64,000 bases of DNA from an uncultured Pelagibacteraceae bacterium (lineage in GTDB: Bacteria > Pseudomonadota > Alphaproteobacteria > Pelagibacterales > Pelagibacteraceae): NCBI GenBank assembly GCA_902566785.1, contig CACFKI010000003.1:41766-105765 (forward strand), read 5' to 3'. Both the position numbers and the translations under genes were made by a program. Below the pieces are notes generated by a model. The model saw nothing but the letters and a program-made list of their open reading frames with translations, had not been told where the DNA came from and searched no databases. The first letter of the stretch is position 1. Every line of letters begins with the position of its first letter. Positions 63,938 through 64,000 of the stretch are shown piece by piece.

Positions 63938-64000
63938 CAGCCACCTCCAATAGGTGGAATAATTCCTATTTTCTGATCCTTGGTAATTTTATAATTTTCA
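63937..64000 (-). CDS. moaD: Molybdopterin synthase sulfur carrier subunit (partial, C-terminal end)
   Basis: The last 20 residues (or so) of a frame that runs off the right edge. It ends in IGIIPPIGGG, the ubiquitin-like Gly-Gly tail preceded by the IPPxxGG motif of MoaD that is made into a thiocarboxylate. The TGA stop overlaps the moaE start codon. The identity rests on this tail and its moaE neighbour. Confidence 0.85.
   Translation of the reverse strand, partial: ENYKITKDQKIGIIPPIGGG

Noticed and set aside
1..64000. tRNA, rRNA, CRISPR arrays, insertion sequences, prophage genes or attachment sites
   Set aside because: Intergenic spaces are short and were read on both strands; no cloverleaf, repeat-spacer pattern, transposase or integrase was recognised.

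Overview
The window is strongly A+T-rich. Genes are packed with overlaps or gaps of a few bases on both strands, and no rRNA, tRNA, CRISPR array, insertion sequence or phage gene was seen. This streamlined style, together with the gene repertoire (taurine ABC transporter, dimethylglycine-dehydrogenase-like oxidoreductase, alpha-glucoside osmolyte transporter, compact cysteine genes, PEP carboxylase), suggests a free-living marine alphaproteobacterium of the SAR11/Pelagibacterales type. That assignment is inference from style and content, because no marker gene is present.

Layout. 1-2.5 kb: the end of an unknown gene, a GMP reductase (guaC) broken by a single-base frameshift in an A run, a two-HTH DNA-binding protein and a small membrane protein. 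2.5-19.7 kb: a nitrogen and organosulfonate block. A leftward operon (aminotransferase, ald, a SET-domain protein, an FAD/GcvT demethylating dehydrogenase) diverges from tauA-tauB-tauC-(Ldh_2 dehydrogenase)-dhaL. Further on lie dhaK, a BASS-type transporter, a phosphate-acetyltransferase-like enzyme and an HpsN-like HisD paralogue. Between dhaL and dhaK sit three very short genes (59, 42 and 58 codons) and two Fur-like palindromes, then psiE-like and epoxide-hydrolase-like genes. 19.7-26 kb: a leftward operon for uptake and hydrolysis of an alpha-glucoside, probably glucosylglycerate or glucosylglycerol. 26-32.4 kb: exporters, a racemase, a peroxiredoxin, a persulfide dioxygenase and cysE-cysK. 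32.4-36 kb: a rightward run of nine small genes of mostly unknown role, preceded by a perfect 9-6-9 inverted repeat. 36-43 kb: a peptide-type ABC operon with a fused double ATPase and a periplasmic serine hydrolase. 43-50 kb: housekeeping-type genes (glutamine amidotransferase, hisN-like phosphatase, a gamma-butyrobetaine-hydroxylase-like dioxygenase, an azoreductase, ccdA, ppc). 50-63.5 kb: a myo-inositol catabolism and uptake island (iolD, iolE, iolG, a CUT2 transporter) with unusual accessory enzymes. It ends in moaE and a partial moaD.

How the genes fit together. In the sulfonate block, taurine entering by TauABC could be transaminated against pyruvate, with Ald regenerating pyruvate and releasing ammonium. 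The HpsN-like and Ldh_2 enzymes could take DHPS through sulfolactate to sulfopyruvate. Both routes would meet at sulfoacetaldehyde and leave through acetyl phosphate and the Pta-like enzyme, but no C-S lyase (Xsc, SuyAB) or sulfopyruvate decarboxylase is present here. In the inositol island, IolG, IolE and IolD are clear while IolB, IolC, IolJ and MmsA are absent. Their places may be filled by a zinc-site-less ROK kinase, an HpaI-type aldolase, a generic aldehyde dehydrogenase and a diketo-acid hydrolase. Four ABC transporter operons each carry a hairpin between the binding-protein gene and the next gene, suggesting a shared way of making excess binding protein. After the short genes listed here, no gene-free stretch above 300 bases remains.
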